A DNA stretch of 64,000 bases from Massariosphaeria phaeospora (lineage: Eukaryota > Ascomycota > Dothideomycetes > Pleosporales), in assembly GCA_011032825.1 (NCBI GenBank), contig JAADJZ010000021.1:372001-436000 (forward strand), read 5' to 3'. The notes below the pieces were generated by a model. That model was given only the letters and a program-made list of their open reading frames with translations, had not been told where the DNA came from and ran no database searches. Positions 32,758-43,252 of this stretch are shown here, in pieces; within the stretch, counting starts at the first letter, position 1, and each line of letters starts with the position of its first letter. A program made the translations under genes and the position numbers.

Positions 32758-33747
32758 TCAGGCTTCGAGATCAGGGTAACCCATAGCCCATTCTTCTTCA
32801 ATATGGGGTGTATCCAACGCAAGTCGAAGCCCAGTCACCGAACTCATGCATATACCCAGCTGCTCATAGAGATCATGGAACAGCAACAACGCGTGGACTA
32901 GCTGGTCCATCGCCTCGACGTATTCGGGAACACCAGCTCTCTCCTTTTGCAACGCTCGCAGCTCCAAGATCGTTCGCCGTATTTCCTTGCGCTTCAAGCC
33001 TTTGATGTCCCACTCAAGACCTTCTTCTGTCAAGTCCACCAGCGCATGAACCTCTTCCTTCTTCTCTTGCCATTCCTGTTGTAGCACGGGCTCAAGAGCC
33101 GATATATCGATGTGGGTAAAGTGAGCAATTCGCTTTTCGGCGCCGGTGCTGAACGCGCTTCTTACGGATGACATGGCCTCAGCCTCGGTCTCGATCTCAG
33201 CTTCAATCGGTTGCTTCTTGCGTCTAGAGGCTGTGGTCGAGGTAGGGACGCGCTTTCGTTTTGGCGATGGGGTTTCGATGGCAGCCTGGGATTCTGCCGA
33301 TGATGCGGATGTGACCGCTTCCTGTACAGATTTTGGTACCCCGAATGCTTTCTCGGTAGGCATGCGCTTTCGTTTTGGCGATGAGGCTACGCTGGTGGTC
33401 TGGGATTCTGCTGCTGGTGCGGATGTGATCGGTTCCTGTGCCGACTTCGGTGCCCCGACTGCTTTCACGGTAGGTGTGCGCTTTCGCCTCGGAAACTCCC
33501 GTTTCAGATGCATATCGATGTCTCCGTCTTTGTCCAATTCTCGCTGTTCCGCAACACTGCTGTCCTCTTCGGCCGCGGGTTTTATCCCTCCGTTAGGCTC
33601 CCTTGACCTTAGCGCTAACATTCTCACATTCTCCATCGTCTGGGGATAAACACAGGTCACGCCGCGCCGCTTGCATGTGGTACAAGGTTGCCCGCCGCTG
33701 CACTTTAAGTGGCTAGCACGGCATGTCCCGCAACGGATTAGCGCCAT
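32758..33747 (-). CDS. Zn2Cys6 binuclear cluster protein with internal repeats
   Basis: Single exon, 329 residues from the ATG at 33745-33747. The N-terminus is a complete Zn2Cys6 DNA-binding cluster: C6-x2-C9-x6-C16-x5-C22-x2-C25-x6-C32, starting MALIRC. Residues about 85-190 hold two and a half copies of a 41-residue unit (PKRKR, then PTxKAxGxPKS, then SAxAESQ), each supplying a basic nuclear-localisation-like PKRKR (DNA period about 123 in 33240-33490). The C-terminal third is helical and charged (LKRKEIRRTILELRALQKER). The fungal-specific TF regulatory domain is absent and the protein is short for the class. Targets are unknown. The longer frame upstream of this ATG is Arg/His-rich leader and was not used. 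Confidence 0.8.
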   Translation of the reverse strand: MALIRCGTCRASHLKCSGGQPCTTCKRRGVTCVYPQTMENVRMLALRSREPNGGIKPAAEEDSSVAEQRELDKDGDIDMHLKREFPRRKRTPTVKAVGAPKSAQEPITSAPAAESQTTSVASSPKRKRMPTEKAFGVPKSVQEAVTSASSAESQAAIETPSPKRKRVPTSTTASRRKKQPIEAEIETEAEAMSSVRSAFSTGAEKRIAHFTHIDISALEPVLQQEWQEKKEEVHALVDLTEEGLEWDIKGLKRKEIRRTILELRALQKERAGVPEYVEAMDQLVHALLLFHDLYEQLGICMSSVTGLRLALDTPHIEEEWAMGYPDLEA

Positions 33748-34724
33748 GCCGTTCCGGGGTCTTCGGAGTAGTAATCGTAATGACAGTGGTAATGAATTTG
33801 TAAGAGGCGGTGGAGGGTGAGAGTCGACAGTAGTGTAGAGTAAGTGGTGATGTTGGGGAAATTGCTCATGACGATTTCGGAAGAGTCGCACTAGTTGGCA
33901 TAAGGCGCGTGGCGGTGAAAGTGAACTCGATGAGTGGCGCAGCAGATCAACCCCATTCACTGGAGATGGAAAATCCGATACTGCAGTTGCGGGGTGCGCT
34001 GGGCAGGTACGTTCATACTATTGCTTAATGTGGCGACACCATACTAATCGGAGCGGTGTGTATTGACTCTGACCATTTGCGAAAGAGGTGTTTGACCGAC
34101 TTCTCTGATATACTAATCTGCACCTGATGGCTTTCACTTCCACCACAACTCCTACTCGCGCGCATATGGTTCCGTCCAATGAATATGTGTAACATGGTCC
34201 ACCTGCCTTCGGATCTTCTACCTCTTTTAACACCTTCAACAATCCTTAATGTTTATCATTTCAGCACTGTTATTGGTCCTTCTAGCGCTCATCAGTAGAT
34301 GCTATAAGCGGACCAAGCGCATTTGTGTTTGTAGCCCTACTCTCAGATACGCCGGATGGTAGTTGTCGTGTTCACGTTGTCATCGAGCTCGGTGGACCAT
34401 TGTCTGGGTTCTACTAGCGACAGCTGATTGCCTTTCCAGGCCACTTTGCTTAGTTATGTTTGCTTGTACGGGACCCCAAGGGTTGATGCAGGCTTCGATG
34501 TCGGAGGGCGGAGAGCGGCTAGGCGCTAAGGCCAATGCGGCATAGTGACCCAAGGCAGTGTGACCATGTAAAACACGCTGGAAGTGACTGGTATATTTCT
34601 CAAAAGTTTATTGTCTTGGCTCCGACACTTAAAGAGGATTGGGCCCTCATCGTCTGCCCGTTTCTTGAGCAAAACACGCCAATCGTCTCATTTACCCTGT
34701 TTTCGACCTTCATCCTCCACCATC
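33748..34724. other. Intergenic region between divergent genes
   Basis: Upstream space of the Zn2Cys6 gene (minus) and the gene at 34725 (plus). No coding text is supported. CT-rich leader sequence precedes 34725. Confidence 0.45.
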
Positions 34725-35243
34725 ATGAGTCTCAACCAAATCGAACCCAAAGCCTTCACGGATGACGACAACGATAATTCTACTACCATCTTCACCCCAC
34801 CACAAACCATCATCGCCGACTTTCTCGAGGCTCCTGCCCGCTCCGCCGTTCCTTGGGCCGGCTCCACCTTCATCATCCGATGCATGTCAACCCACAAAGT
34901 CCTTACGCTCGTCGGGGGCAGGATCATGCTTGCGCCACGGGGTGGCGGCGCTGGCACGATTCGCTGGGAGTGCGTAGAGAACCATGGCTGGCTCGGCTTC
35001 CGAGACCCAGCGACACACCTGTTTCTGGGCCACAGCGATCACGATATGTGCTGCAGGGCTCCTCATCACGACGAATGGGAACGCTTCATCGCGCAGGCGA
35101 CGCCAGATGGAGGCTATGTGCTGAGCATGCCGCATTGGTGGAAGCTCTGTCCTGTGGGGTTGCGGGGAGACCAGTTGGTGAAGTATGCGGATGGATCTTT
35201 GTATAGCGGGGTCGTTTGGCAGTTCGAAAAGGTTGGCGCTTGA
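34725..35243 (+). CDS. Conserved fungal hypothetical protein (trefoil-like)
   Basis: Single exon, 172 residues from an ATG in good context (CATCATG); the frame is open further upstream, but the leader looks non-coding. Text such as AGSTFIIRCMSTHKVLTLVGGRIMLAP split by Gly-rich turns, GTIRWECVENHGWLGF, FLGH and VVWQFEKV is that of a widespread ascomycete family of unknown function. Its repeated GxxFLGH / W-rich strands suggest a beta-trefoil-like fold. No signal peptide is evident. Function is unknown. Confidence 0.75.
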   Translation: MSLNQIEPKAFTDDDNDNSTTIFTPPQTIIADFLEAPARSAVPWAGSTFIIRCMSTHKVLTLVGGRIMLAPRGGGAGTIRWECVENHGWLGFRDPATHLFLGHSDHDMCCRAPHHDEWERFIAQATPDGGYVLSMPHWWKLCPVGLRGDQLVKYADGSLYSGVVWQFEKVGA

Positions 35244-35783
35244 GAGGGGACTATAGAGTGGGGACTACAAAGTGATACGTCATCGTGCAGTACATTGAGA
35301 TATATATATTTGGCATATGAAGGAGACAGACGATGAGGAGGCTGACACTAGGCATTCGCCTCTAACGCCTTCAAATCGGGAATATATGGGTAGCCCGGTA
35401 ATAACCAGCATTCGGTAATACATTAATTCGCATCGAAGTCATGCGTATTATCGAGATGTCCCGTCCAGATTGTAATACACTAAATATCCAAGGTTAGCAC
35501 AGCTCCATCGCAGTGGGGAACAATACTTACATGTGAAATTCGTTCGGTGAAGACAATCATCAAATGTTGGCGCTCCAGCCACCTGGCAAACTCTTCACCC
35601 TCAACATCAATTTTTGTCAACTTGATTGTCCACTCAATAAGCGACCCAGTTATCGCTGCTGTCCCGTTACTAGTGCGTCGAAGTCTTCAAGTGAAGTCTT
35701 TCAATTCCGATATCTACACTATCCACAAGAGACTAGAAATACAACATGACATATGAACTTATAGAACAGTATTTCGAAACGTT
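35244..35783. other. Intergenic region between convergent genes
   Basis: AT-rich 3' flanks of the trefoil-like gene and the giant repeat gene. No coding text is convincing. Confidence 0.45.
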
Positions 35784-38700
35784 TCAACCTCTTAAGAATC
35801 TCGCCAGCCTCCCTTTCGGCCTCCGATCACGCATGATCCACGAGCGCAGCCACTCTTCGTACGTCCACTCAGCTGCACCATCCTCTAGATGACTTTCATC
35901 GTTTTCTGGACTCTTGGTGGCATTCCGAGGAGTTATCCAATCCCACGCGTGTTCCCAGAATGTTTTCAGCGTCGCAACGACCCTAGGAACACGATCCAGC
36001 TCCGTGGCCACCCGAGAGGAATTGATGTTTTGCGCAGTATCACGCTTCTCGTTTCCGACGAAAGCCGTATCTTGCCATATGGGTTCCGGTTCCGCAGTCG
36101 GGTTATACCAAGGAGGGTATAATGTGCTCGTAACCGTCTCGCGAGGACATTTGGGAACAGTCGGAGAGGGTGATGGAATAGGCTCTTCAACCCACCCATC
36201 TTCTTCGGAGCTAGACCAGTCACAACAGCAACAGTAGTCCGAGCCGTCTTCTGAGTCAAAGTCCCAGTATCCTCCGTTATTGTGTCCTTCCTCCGATGCA
36301 GAATTCCACTCACAGGAACAGTCCTCCTGAGCATCTCCATTTCCTTCTCCATCATCTTCTTCATCTCCCCACCACCAGTCATAGTCATCATAGCCAAAGT
36401 CTCCCGATCGTGGCCAAGGCCATGGATTCCATGGATCTGGCCAATGATCTCCAGTAGGAAGAGGATGGCTTGGGTCTCCTCCAGTGTTCGGGGTTCCATT
36501 ACCCGGTTCAGGCTCACCTGAAGGTAAAACTGTTGTTATGGATGCATCCCGGCGGCTGCTTGAGCTCTCAATCCGAGTACTTGGCTGATCAGGTGTTGGA
36601 CCGGGAGGGGGAGTCACGACAAAAGTAACAGTAGGGGTCGAGCGTGATAACTCGAGTAGTTCCGAAGTCTGAGATGAGTCGGGGTCTCGCAATGGCGTTG
36701 ATATTGGAGGCTGCTCTCCGTTTGTATCGGTTGGAATTGGAGGTTCCGATGTCGGACTTACAGCTTCGGAAAAGGGTGACGAGGTTGATAGTGGTTGTAA
36801 TCCTGAAGGCGTGTGTTGATCTGGCGGAGTAACAATGGGGGTCGCAGTTGGTACAGGCTGTGTGGATCCATCTGAATTGCTCCGCGGAGGAGAACTCGAA
36901 GGAATTGACTGTGTAGTTTGGACTTGAGGTCGTGAGGTCGTGACAGTAGTCCTAGAGATCCCGGTATTTGAATTCGGCAACGGCAGACTTGATGGAAGAA
37001 GAGTAAGAATGGTTGGCGGACCCTGATCGTTGGATGTTTGGGTCCTCCCTGGTTCAGATGTTACACTCATAGGCCGCGACGCCGTGGCACCGCTTATAGA
37101 TAATGCACTGCTAGGCCCGTTGTCAGGAATTCCCGCTGTACTACCACTCGAGACTGGTATTGGTAGGTTTACACTTTCACTTAGCGACGGCTGAGTCATT
37201 GGAGTGCTGCTCGAGACTGATATTGGTGGGTTTGCACTCTCACTCAGCGACGGGGTGCTTCTCACGATTGGTGTCCGAGAAATTGGAGTCGACCTTGTTA
37301 CTATGACTGGCAAAGAGATTGTTGTTCTGGTGCCTAGTGATCTAGAGATTGGTATTGTCAAGCTTACACTGCTCCTGCTTTGAACAACTGTTTCTTGTCC
37401 AGGTATAAGCGTGCCGCCCGAAACAATTGAGCCAGACACTCGAGTATTTGACAGTGTAGGAGTTCGTGAGGGTGATGAAGAAGGCGTGCTTGTTTGAGAA
37501 GCTTGCGGCGTTTCTATAGAGGTGGGACTGTTCTCGTCCAAAGGACTCGATTGCGGGCCTGAGGTAGGGCGGATGAAGGATCCGGTCGATGAAGGCAGTG
37601 TTGCACCAGGTTGTCGTGAAACCGTGCCAGTCGGTTCTACAACCAAAGTGCTTCCGCTCAGTGGTACTGACTGGGACCCGGAATCTGATAACCCATTTGT
37701 TGGCAGTGTAGGCGGAGCGTTCGAGGGGCTAGGCGAACTCTGAATCGCACAGTTGCCGAAACCGGCTAGACAACCGGTGCCGCAAGCCGCAGCCTCATCA
37801 CTACTACACAGAATGTTAGCCTTGGCCGTACTAACAATGTGAAACTATACTTGCCAGAATCCATTGCGACTGCAGCACTGTCCGAAATTACTTCCAAGGC
37901 ACGTATACCCAAAGAAGCTGCCACAAAGCCCGTTCGGCGAAATGCGGATTACAGGACGTGGCACTTGAACCGATGTAGATGGCAGCGGCAAAACAGTTTG
38001 GCTGCCCTGTGTATTCCGGCTGGGTTCGCTCAACGGTGTACTAGTCATTTGAGACGAGCCTGAAGGATTCGGATCTATACCCGGCGAGCCTCGTGGTGAT
38101 GTAGATGTCAATGAGGATGGACGGGTATTCAGCGTTTCTTGACTACCAGTAGAAACAGTGGGCGGAATGACGACGGGAGTTGCAGATGTGAATGACGACG
38201 ACGATGAAGGGGTATTCGGTGCAGTCTGCCTACTGATAGAGCCGGTGTTTGTCGTAGTCGGTGTTATTACAGTTGACATGCCTTTCACGACGACAGGAGG
38301 GCGAGAGGTCGATGCAACTGGAGTTGATATCCCAGCAGGCGCCGCGCCTCTCTTTAACATCGCGCAGTATCCACTCACAGCTTGTTGGGGACCAAGTAGG
38401 CTTTTGAGGAAGCATGTCTTGGAAGGAGTGTAGACAACTGCGGAGCAGAGAATGTTGTTCGTACAACGTTCGATACATCGCTCAAACGACAAAGAGGTAA
38501 GGTGTTGCCCAAGCAGGTCGCTAAGATAATAGTTGGTATCGCATGCGGCCTCGTAATTCATGGTGGCGTAGGAGTACTCTTGGCCTGCAACAACACCACA
38601 ACAGGTTTTAATACTTTGAGTTGGCTGTGCAGGCTCAGTTCCGCCACTCTCCAAGATTCCAGTGGGTATTAAAGATGAGGTCGGTACACTAGCGCGGGTG

Positions 38701-39404
38701 TCCGGGCTTGAGGGAAGCCCAAATGTTGAAGAGGACGAAATAAGGCTAAGCAACGGTGTAGATATTCTCTGCGACGAAGAGCCTGTTCGAATAGTACTTG
38801 GCGGTAAAATGCTGGTGGGAATCAGTGTTGCAAACGTGTCAGGCTGTACAGACGGTAAAGGCACAACTCCACTTCTTGTCAGTACATTAGTAGGAGTCTG
38901 TAGGGATCCAGACCGGGATGACACTTGACTCAAAGAAGCTGAGGCGGACAAGAAACTTGAGCCAGTAACTGAATTATCGGCCGTGTTACTACTCCTAGTA
39001 ATGGCAGGCTCGGCATCTGAAAGGAAATCGAATGATGCTCCTGAAGTAGGTATATTCGGACGACTTAATGAGATTGTAGAAGGTCTTGCTGTGCTCTGCC
39101 CTTGTTCGATTGGTGTATTTGTTCCAATCGACACACTAGCTTGTGACGAGGAAGAGCGCGGGGTACCGGTATTGGGTGAGCCGCTTGGATCAGGAGAGGA
39201 AGTCAGCGATGGTGGAATACGAACGGTTCCGCTGGACGATGATTGGATAGGACTGAGGACAGGTTCAGACACGGGTGAGCTTGCGACAGTAGAGGCAGTA
39301 GTCAGACCGCTAGATGGTCGCATGGTAGATGAAAAACCACTGTTGATAGGCAGTACTGGAGTCTGAGTATTGCCGGTGCTCCCACTCGTCGTGGTAGGCA
39401 GAAT
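35784..39404 (-). CDS. Giant repeat protein, C-terminal part: PAN-like, hevein, acidic tail
   Basis: Two open blocks, 37855-39404 and 35784-37803, joined by a GC-AG intron at 37804-37854. The first ATG is at 39321-39323. Contents: Ser/Thr stalk; PAN/apple-like module (CCGVVAGQEYSYATMN, FERCIERCTNNILCSAVVY, KTCFLKS; 38350-38615); hevein-type chitin-binding domain (LCGSFFGYTCLGSNFGQCCSRNGF then CSDEAAACGTGCLAGFGNC, eight cysteines, about 37750-37925); a 450-residue Ser/Thr/Pro stalk; and a peculiar tail with WPDPWNPWPWPRSG, an acidic run, DYCCCCDW and a basic end (RRPKGRLARFLRG). Without the splice the frame stops after GFWQV and the hevein domain lacks its last four cysteines. It would bind chitin at the cell wall. 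Confidence 0.65.
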
Positions 39405-42400
39405 TTAAGATCCTGGTGAATCAGAGCTCTTCGAACTACCGCTGATGAATGCTGATGTAGATACGACGCCGAGAAGAGATGATGTCGTTACAATTCTAGA
39501 AGTCTGCGCAATATTCAGGATTCTTCTAGCAGCGCACATGCTCCGCCTCAGGGTCATTCCTCCTATTTGCGACTTGAGAGTGCAGTCGCCCGATGTTGAG
39601 CTCCAGGCTACACCAACACAACTGCTAGATGTTGTGCAGATATCCATACAGTTAGCGAAAGATACTGCGCTCGCGATGGGCTGTGGATTCAAATTGCTTC
39701 CGGAGGATATAGTGTCGCATGTAACCATGAACCCAGGATTCGTTTCTGTGTTGGTGCTCTCATACGTCCCTCCGTTGCCCACAAGACAACAAGACGGACT
39801 AGCCGAAGGCCTCGTAGTTAAGGAGGCCGTGGATGGGACACCTGGCTGTCGAGGTGTCGTTGACACTATTTGGGTTGGTACCCCTGAAGATTTACTACTT
39901 GTGGGAAAAATGGGGAAATTGCTAGAAGAACCTGCGCCAGAGGAGATGCTGTTAGTAGCTGCGCTCGATGATGATGGCAATACAGACATTGACGATTGGG
40001 CCATTGACGTCTGACGAGACAAACTTGACATTGATGGAGTCGGCGTTGATGAAACCGATGTGGGTGATGTTGTCGTCAGTCCGATTAACGATGATATGGT
40101 TGATGTCCGTGGATTCGACATCGGTGAATTTGATATTGGTGGGCTCGCCGTCAATGGGAGTGATGTCGGCAATATTGCTGTTAATGAGAAACTACGACCT
40201 GTACTCTGCAAAGAGCTCGTAGATCCACCCTGATTGGAAGAAGGCGCTCCTGGTGAGCCTGTAGTAATGGAAGATATCCTCCCCGATCCGCTCGATGAGA
40301 ACATAGAGTTTGAGGGCTGGGGGCTGCCGATGGGTCCGCTTGTAGGAGCAGACGATGGTCTCGAGGTGCCAGTCATTCCTCCGTCTCCGCCAATGAGACT
40401 CGAAGACATGTTATCGAAAATCCCCCCTGCGGTTGTACTCGCAGTTGAGGCAGCGCTTGTCGCAGTGGTTGAAGATTGCAATCTTGATGTGCTACTTAGT
40501 CCTCCGCCTCCACCAAGAAGACTTGAAATCAGGTCCTCGAGAACACCGCCTGCCGTTGTAGTATTCGATGGAGAAAGGATTCTAGTTATAGCCTGTGACC
40601 TTGACGTGCTTGTTACTACTCCGGTGCCGCTAATGAGACTCGAAGATATGTCAATAGGGCCCGACCTTATACTTGTGTCCGCAGATGCAGCAGTAGAGCG
40701 GCTAGTATCTCCAGATTCGAGTATGCTTCGTGTAGTCGCAGTGACTGGTTGGGAAGTGGAAGCTGTGATCTGTGGTCTTGATACACTCGTTGCTCTTCCG
40801 CTTCCACTTACGAGACTCGAGATTATGTTTGTGAGACTCCCTCTTGTACTTGAACCCGCAGCTGGAGTAGTGGATCTGCTCACAGTTCCAGACGGCGATA
40901 TTGCCGTGCTAGTTAAGCCTCCGTCGAAAAGACCTGATACCAACTCATCAAGAAGACCTCTCGCACCTTTACTTGTGGAGAGAGTGCGTAGAATACTCGT
41001 AGTCGTAGATATTGGCCTGATCGAACTAGTGGTCAATCTTCTCGTAGTTCCAGATGGCGATTTTGCTGTGCTAGCTACGCCTCCAAAGAAAAGACCCGAA
41101 AATAGCTCGTCAAGCACGCCTCCTGCACTTGTACTGATGAATGGAGGTTTTGAAATAGTCGAAGTCACAGATGTTGGCCTAGTCGTACTAATCGTTCCGG
41201 TTCCGCCAGGACTAACAGGAGTAGTCGGCCGGCTTATGCTTATAGGTCCAGCAGTCGTTACCCCGGGAAGTTTTGAGGAGCTAGACGTCTGTCCTGGTCC
41301 GCCAAGAAGGCCGGAAAATAGACCGCCAAGCACCCCTGCTGTACCAGAGGTTGTAAGCTGAGATCGTGTCAGCACTGACCTTGCCGAACTCGTTGGCGAG
41401 CTTGTAAATAGTGAGACCTGAGAGATGCGCGATGTCAACATGGTGCTTGGAACTGAGATCCGTCCGGTGCCAGTGTTTGTTGCCTGACTAGGCACAGTAG
41501 GTGATGAAACTAAACCAGAGCCGGGAGATGAAGCTGAGATACCACTAGATATTGCTGTAGGTTGACGACATAATGAACCTCCGCAATCAAACAAGTTCAA
41601 ACTCAGATCTACATCAATAAGCGGTGGTGCAACTGGTGATGAAGTTGCTCGCGGAGAGGCTGAAACACCGGGTGGAGTACTGATAACCACGGAACTCGCG
41701 GTTTGAGGAGATGACGTGACCGAGGCAGATACAACACCACCTATCGACGTACTCGATGGCGATGAGGAACATGGAGCACCCGATGCGCAGTTCAATAGGC
41801 CAAGACTCAAGGTGATATCTAGCAAAGGCTGAGTATTTCTCGATGACGCTACTGGCTGACGAGAGGATGGTGTTAGCATTGAACTATCACTCGACAGCGA
41901 GGATGCTGGTATCGTTCCGATAATAGCGCTATTTGAAGCTCGAGAGGATAGGTCAATCAGTGGAGGAATAGAGCTAGAGGAGATTGATGAACGACTAGGT
42001 GTACCAATGATCAAAGTGTTCGACGTGCTGCTGAACCTTATTGGGGTAGAAGAATATACTGGGCATGGAGTTGTTCCGCAGTTAAGAAGGCCCAAACTTA
42101 GATTGACATCGATGAGCGGCGGGTTCGATCTCGCAGGTGTTGGCACGGTGAGTAGTGAACGGGTCACAGTAAACAGTGAAGTGTCTGCCATGCTTGACTG
42201 GATTTGTGTCGATGATGTAGGGCCTCCCGGGATGATTGTCGGGCTGGACCCGGCTCCGGTGGAAGGGATTCCGTTGCATGACGTGCCAACGCAGTTCAAC
42301 AACCCAAGACTTAGGTCAACTACAACGAGAGGAGAATTGCTTCTCGTAGACACCATCGGAGTAGTAGATATAACAACGCTCCTACCTGTCGAAGAACGGG

Positions 42401-42887
42401 TATTTAGCAGATTATCCAGCGGTCCCAGGCTCAGGTTGACATCCAGAAGTGGTGGAGTACTTCTCAACGAGGCACTTGAGGCGATCGATGACGCTGCACG
42501 TGTAGGAATGCTCAGTGGTGGAGCAGAACTTATCGGTGCCGCCGCGGTAGTTGCAGTAGGAGTTGACACTTGACTCGTTTGTCCAATGGGTGAGGACGGC
42601 GCTGTAGGCACTAGCCCACTCGATGTACGACCTGTACACGAGGGACCTGCGCAGTTGAGCAGTCCTAGATCCAAATCAACATTGATGAGTGGAGGGTTGC
42701 TCCTAAGCGCGCTGAATGACGTGGAAGATCTCGTAGTAAGTAGACCAGTCGGCTGACTCATGATCGAAGCTGAGTGGGATGGACTGGGCGGGACAGGGCC
42801 TATAGTATCTTGTCCCGTGCTGCTACTTGGCGTTGCAGGAATGACAGTACTCGCGGGGATTGGTCCACTACTTATACGAGTCGTAGC
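39405..42887 (-). CDS. Giant repeat protein, middle ORF with first PAN-like module
   Basis: Open from just after TAG 42888 to TAA 39405-39407; the first ATG is at 42759-42761 (1,118 residues). It begins with eight SLGLLNC-type units, each ending in a CxxxxC pair (GLLNCAGPSC, GLLNCVGTSC and so on). A Gly/Leu-rich array with a GGLFSGLLGG core and a Ser/Thr stalk follow. Near 39520-39795 lies a compact cysteine domain (CCLVGNGGTYES, MVTC, FANCMDICTTSSSCVGVAW, GDCTLKS), which fits the PAN/apple pattern of a C-x3-C helix and a following C-x-LK strand. There is no signal peptide of its own, which supports its being part of the upstream gene. Confidence 0.6.
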   Translation of the reverse strand, partial: ATTRISSGPIPASTVIPATPSSSTGQDTIGPVPPSPSHSASIMSQPTGLLTTRSSTSFSALRSNPPLINVDLDLGLLNCAGPSCTGRTSSGLVPTAPSSPIGQTSQVSTPTATTAAAPISSAPPLSIPTRAASSIASSASLRSTPPLLDVNLSLGPLDNLLNTRSSTGRSVVISTTPMVSTRSNSPLVVVDLSLGLLNCVGTSCNGIPSTGAGSSPTIIPGGPTSSTQIQSSMADTSLFTVTRSLLTVPTPARSNPPLIDVNLSLGLLNCGTTPCPVYSSTPIRFSSTSNTLIIGTPSRSSISSSSIPPLIDLSSRASNSAIIGTIPASSLSSDSSMLTPSSRQPVASSRNTQPLLDITLSLGLLNCASGAPCSSSPSSTSIGGVVSASVTSSPQTASSVVISTPPGVSASPRATSSPVAPPLIDVDLSLNLFDCGGSLCRQPTAISSGISASSPGSGLVSSPTVPSQATNTGTGRISVPSTMLTSRISQVSLFTSSPTSSARSVLTRSQLTTSGTAGVLGGLFSGLLGGPGQTSSSSKLPGVTTAGPISISRPTTPVSPGGTGTISTTRPTSVTSTISKPPFISTSAGGVLDELFSGLFFGGVASTAKSPSGTTRRLTTSSIRPISTTTSILRTLSTSKGARGLLDELVSGLFDGGLTSTAISPSGTVSRSTTPAAGSSTRGSLTNIISSLVSGSGRATSVSRPQITASTSQPVTATTRSILESGDTSRSTAASADTSIRSGPIDISSSLISGTGVVTSTSRSQAITRILSPSNTTTAGGVLEDLISSLLGGGGGLSSTSRLQSSTTATSAASTASTTAGGIFDNMSSSLIGGDGGMTGTSRPSSAPTSGPIGSPQPSNSMFSSSGSGRISSITTGSPGAPSSNQGGSTSSLQSTGRSFSLTAILPTSLPLTASPPISNSPMSNPRTSTISSLIGLTTTSPTSVSSTPTPSMSSLSRQTSMAQSSMSVLPSSSSAATNSISSGAGSSSNFPIFPTSSKSSGVPTQIVSTTPRQPGVPSTASLTTRPSASPSCCLVGNGGTYESTNTETNPGFMVTCDTISSGSNLNPQPIASAVSFANCMDICTTSSSCVGVAWSSTSGDCTLKSQIGGMTLRRSMCAARRILNIAQTSRIVTTSSLLGVVSTSAFISGSSKSSDSPGS

Positions 42888-43250
42888 CTAACATGAGGGT
42901 CCTGAACACTCCAATATTCCGAGACTGAGATTGATGTCCAGAATAGGAGGAATGCTTTTCACCAAGGTTGAAGACGATCTGATGTTTGACAAGCTTGGTA
43001 GTCCGACTAGTTGGCTCGTCGAGATTGGAGATACGGGAACACTGGAAGATGCTGACGCTCCGCCCGCGCTCGAGGACAACGCGCTCGATTCCGGAGGATT
43101 TTGAGAACTTGACGAACTAGGTCTGATCGGACATGGCGAGGTTCCACAGTCCAGCAAACCCAGATCCAAACTGATGTCAACGGGTGGGGGTTGCTCCTCA
43201 CAGGCGTCACGGTAGGCCTAGATGTTGGGCTAAAAGCTGGCTGAGTCGAA
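42888..43250 (-). pseudogene. Giant repeat protein, fragment between frameshift and TAG
   Basis: After TGA 43253 the original frame reads SRPTVTPVRSNP and then garbles. Shifting by one at the five-G run 43186-43190 recovers PVDISLDLGLLDCGTSPC, the same unit as the intact RSNPPLIDVDLSLGLLNC copies on either side. The frame then runs to SGPSC and the TAG at 42888-42890. The match to sister repeats is what shows that a base has been lost. Confidence 0.65.
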
Positions 43251-43252
43251 AT

